Source: Patescibacteria group bacterium
GTDB taxonomy: Bacteria; Patescibacteriota; Minisyncoccia; Phycocordibacterales; Phycocordibacteraceae
Direction of reading: 5' to 3'
Length of the DNA stretch: 13,621 nucleotides
Assembly: GCA_018826405.1 (NCBI GenBank)
Contig: JAHJZL010000017.1
Location: 1 to 13,621, forward strand
Made by a program: the position numbers and the translations under genes. The notes under the pieces are model-generated. The model saw only the letters and a program-made list of their open reading frames with translations, did not search any database and was not told the DNA's origin. Positions 12,797 to 13,621 of this stretch are shown here, in pieces. Each line of letters opens with the position of its first letter. Within the stretch, counting starts at the first letter, position 1.

Positions 12797-13579
12797 ATGG
12801 ACCAAGAAGACACACAGATTCCTGAAGAAGCGAGCGTCGGAGACGCTGTGGCTTCTCTAATGAAGGAGCTTCCTGAACCAGTTCAAGACTTTATAGCGAG
12901 CGATGAACGAACACAGATTGTTCGTGATTTAAGCCAAAAACACAGCCTGCACACAGACCAAGCAGGGGATTTTGAGCAGGCACTCCTGTTCATGCTCCTC
13001 GGCATTTCAACACCAGACCAATTTGTAGAGGCCCTTAAGAAAGCAGGCCTTACCGAAGACGTTGTTAACGGGCTCGTTGAAGATGTTAATGCACAGATCT
13101 TTATGCGCCTTAGGGAAGCAGAACAAAGACCTGCGCCTGTTCAGAAACCTGCCCCGCTCCCTCCTCCTGCTATTGAATACACTCCTCCAAAAACACCTGC
13201 GTCCTTGCTTCCTGGCACATCAGTACCCGTTCCGGCACCTCAGCCGCCCCCGGTATACGAACCAGCTGCTATAGAACCTACTCCACAGCCAATACACCAG
13301 ACCCAAGTTATGCAGGGCCCTGCCCCAGCAACACATCCAGCTGGCTGGCACCCTGCAGCAGCGGTACATGTGTACATTCCGACACACCCAGCAGCACATC
13401 AACCTGTTCCGGAGCCAATAGCACCTGCGCCAGCCCCGACCCCAACTCCAACTCCAGCACCTGCCCCTGTTCAACAACCAGTTTCAGAACCAGTTCGAGA
13501 AACACCTCCTCCTCCGCGCACAGCATCGCCGATTGAGAAAACATATTCTGCAGATCCGTACCGCGAGCCCGTTGAGTAG
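12797..13579 (+). CDS. Small helical-domain protein with long Pro/Ala-rich tail, function unknown
   Basis: The 260-residue product has no signal peptide or membrane helix. Residues about 14-110 form an acidic helical domain: LPEPVQDFIASDERTQIV, then HSLHTDQAGDFEQALLFMLL, then TPDQFVEALKKAG, then VEDVNAQIFMRLREAE. I recall domains of this pattern as conserved hypotheticals in Parcubacteria, often near type IV pilus or secretion genes (memory, not checked). Residues 111-260 are disordered, dominated by Pro, Ala, Val and Thr with PAPTPTPTPAP-type runs. It is the last gene of the set, 18 nt after the VirB6-like gene, with a weak possible -10 (TAATTA, 12783-12788) and no Shine-Dalgarno. Being cytoplasmic and acidic with a flexible arm, it could be an adaptor for the membrane complex; this is inference only. 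Confidence 0.7.
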   Translation: MDQEDTQIPEEASVGDAVASLMKELPEPVQDFIASDERTQIVRDLSQKHSLHTDQAGDFEQALLFMLLGISTPDQFVEALKKAGLTEDVVNGLVEDVNAQIFMRLREAEQRPAPVQKPAPLPPPAIEYTPPKTPASLLPGTSVPVPAPQPPPVYEPAAIEPTPQPIHQTQVMQGPAPATHPAGWHPAAAVHVYIPTHPAAHQPVPEPIAPAPAPTPTPTPAPAPVQQPVSEPVRETPPPPRTASPIEKTYSADPYREPVE

Positions 13580-13604
13580 GGAAGAGTGTATAGAGCACAC
13601 TGAG

Positions 13605-13621
13605 TATCAGGTATACTGATA
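13605..13621 (+). promoter_or_regulatory. Promoter -10 box (TATACT) inside an inverted repeat at the right edge
   Basis: TATACT (13612-13617) in the context CAGGTATACT, identical over ten bases to the promoter at 2217-2226, indicates a plus-strand gene starting just beyond the window. It is embedded in TATCAG-GTATA-CTGATA, an inverted repeat with 6-bp arms that reaches the last base, so it may extend further. Such overlap suggests an operator. No terminator is seen between the stop codon at 13579 and this promoter. Confidence 0.5.

Noticed and set aside
457..13579. Reassignment of UGA to an amino acid
   Set aside because: All genes read full length under the standard code with TAG or TAA stops and no in-frame TGA, so there is no positive evidence for recoding; only the avoidance is reported.
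1..13621. CRISPR array, tRNA, rRNA or insertion sequence
   Set aside because: No regularly spaced repeats, tRNA-like cloverleaf with CCA-end features, rRNA stretches or transposase motifs were noticed. The recombinase at the left edge is the only mobility-related gene, and no attachment site is visible.

Overview
The window looks like a piece of a Candidatus Patescibacteria (Candidate Phyla Radiation) chromosome, most likely a Parcubacteria-type lineage. This is an inference from several features seen together: a VirB6/TrbL-like membrane protein with a conserved basic-aromatic loop, next to a VirB5/TrbJ-like secreted protein and a small helical protein with a proline-rich tail; a DksA/TraR protein with an eroded zinc finger; several single-pass envelope proteins that I recognise only as lineage-type hypotheticals; and genes that mostly lack Shine-Dalgarno sequences, with promoter -10 boxes placed almost against the start codon. 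No tRNA, rRNA, CRISPR array or insertion sequence was found. The longest gene-free stretch is about 206 bp (5180-5385).

Layout. At the left edge a partial tyrosine recombinase (minus strand) is divergent from a slipin/SPFH membrane protein, with a 12-bp palindrome between them. Next come rpsO (ribosomal protein S15) with its terminator, a NYN/LabA-type putative RNase with its terminator, a 476-residue single-pass membrane protein with a long disordered cytoplasmic arm, and a DksA-like protein. The DksA-like gene converges on a minus-strand LysM-LysM-M23 peptidase across a perfect 22-bp-stem bidirectional terminator. Divergent from the peptidase are a UvrD/PcrA helicase and, one base behind it, rsmA (16S rRNA dimethyladenosine methyltransferase).

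The right part (8143-13579) is one tightly packed plus-strand gene set: a membrane-anchored protein with a calcium-loop motif, a VirB5/TrbJ-like secreted protein, a 707-residue VirB6/TrbL-like polytopic protein with a coiled-coil and Gly/His-rich C-terminus, and a small protein with a helical head and Pro-rich tail. Intergenic gaps there are 3, 4 and 18 nt. This resembles part of an envelope-spanning type IV-secretion or competence-like apparatus, but no ATPase (VirB4/VirB11/VirD4) lies inside the window. A further promoter sits at the extreme right edge.

Two themes cut across the window. First, at least six genes have a TAnAnT-type -10 box ending 6-11 nt before the ATG, implying leaderless or nearly leaderless mRNAs; clear Shine-Dalgarno sequences are seen only at rpsO and the VirB6-like gene. 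Second, all twelve visible stop codons are TAG (8) or TAA (4), none TGA.
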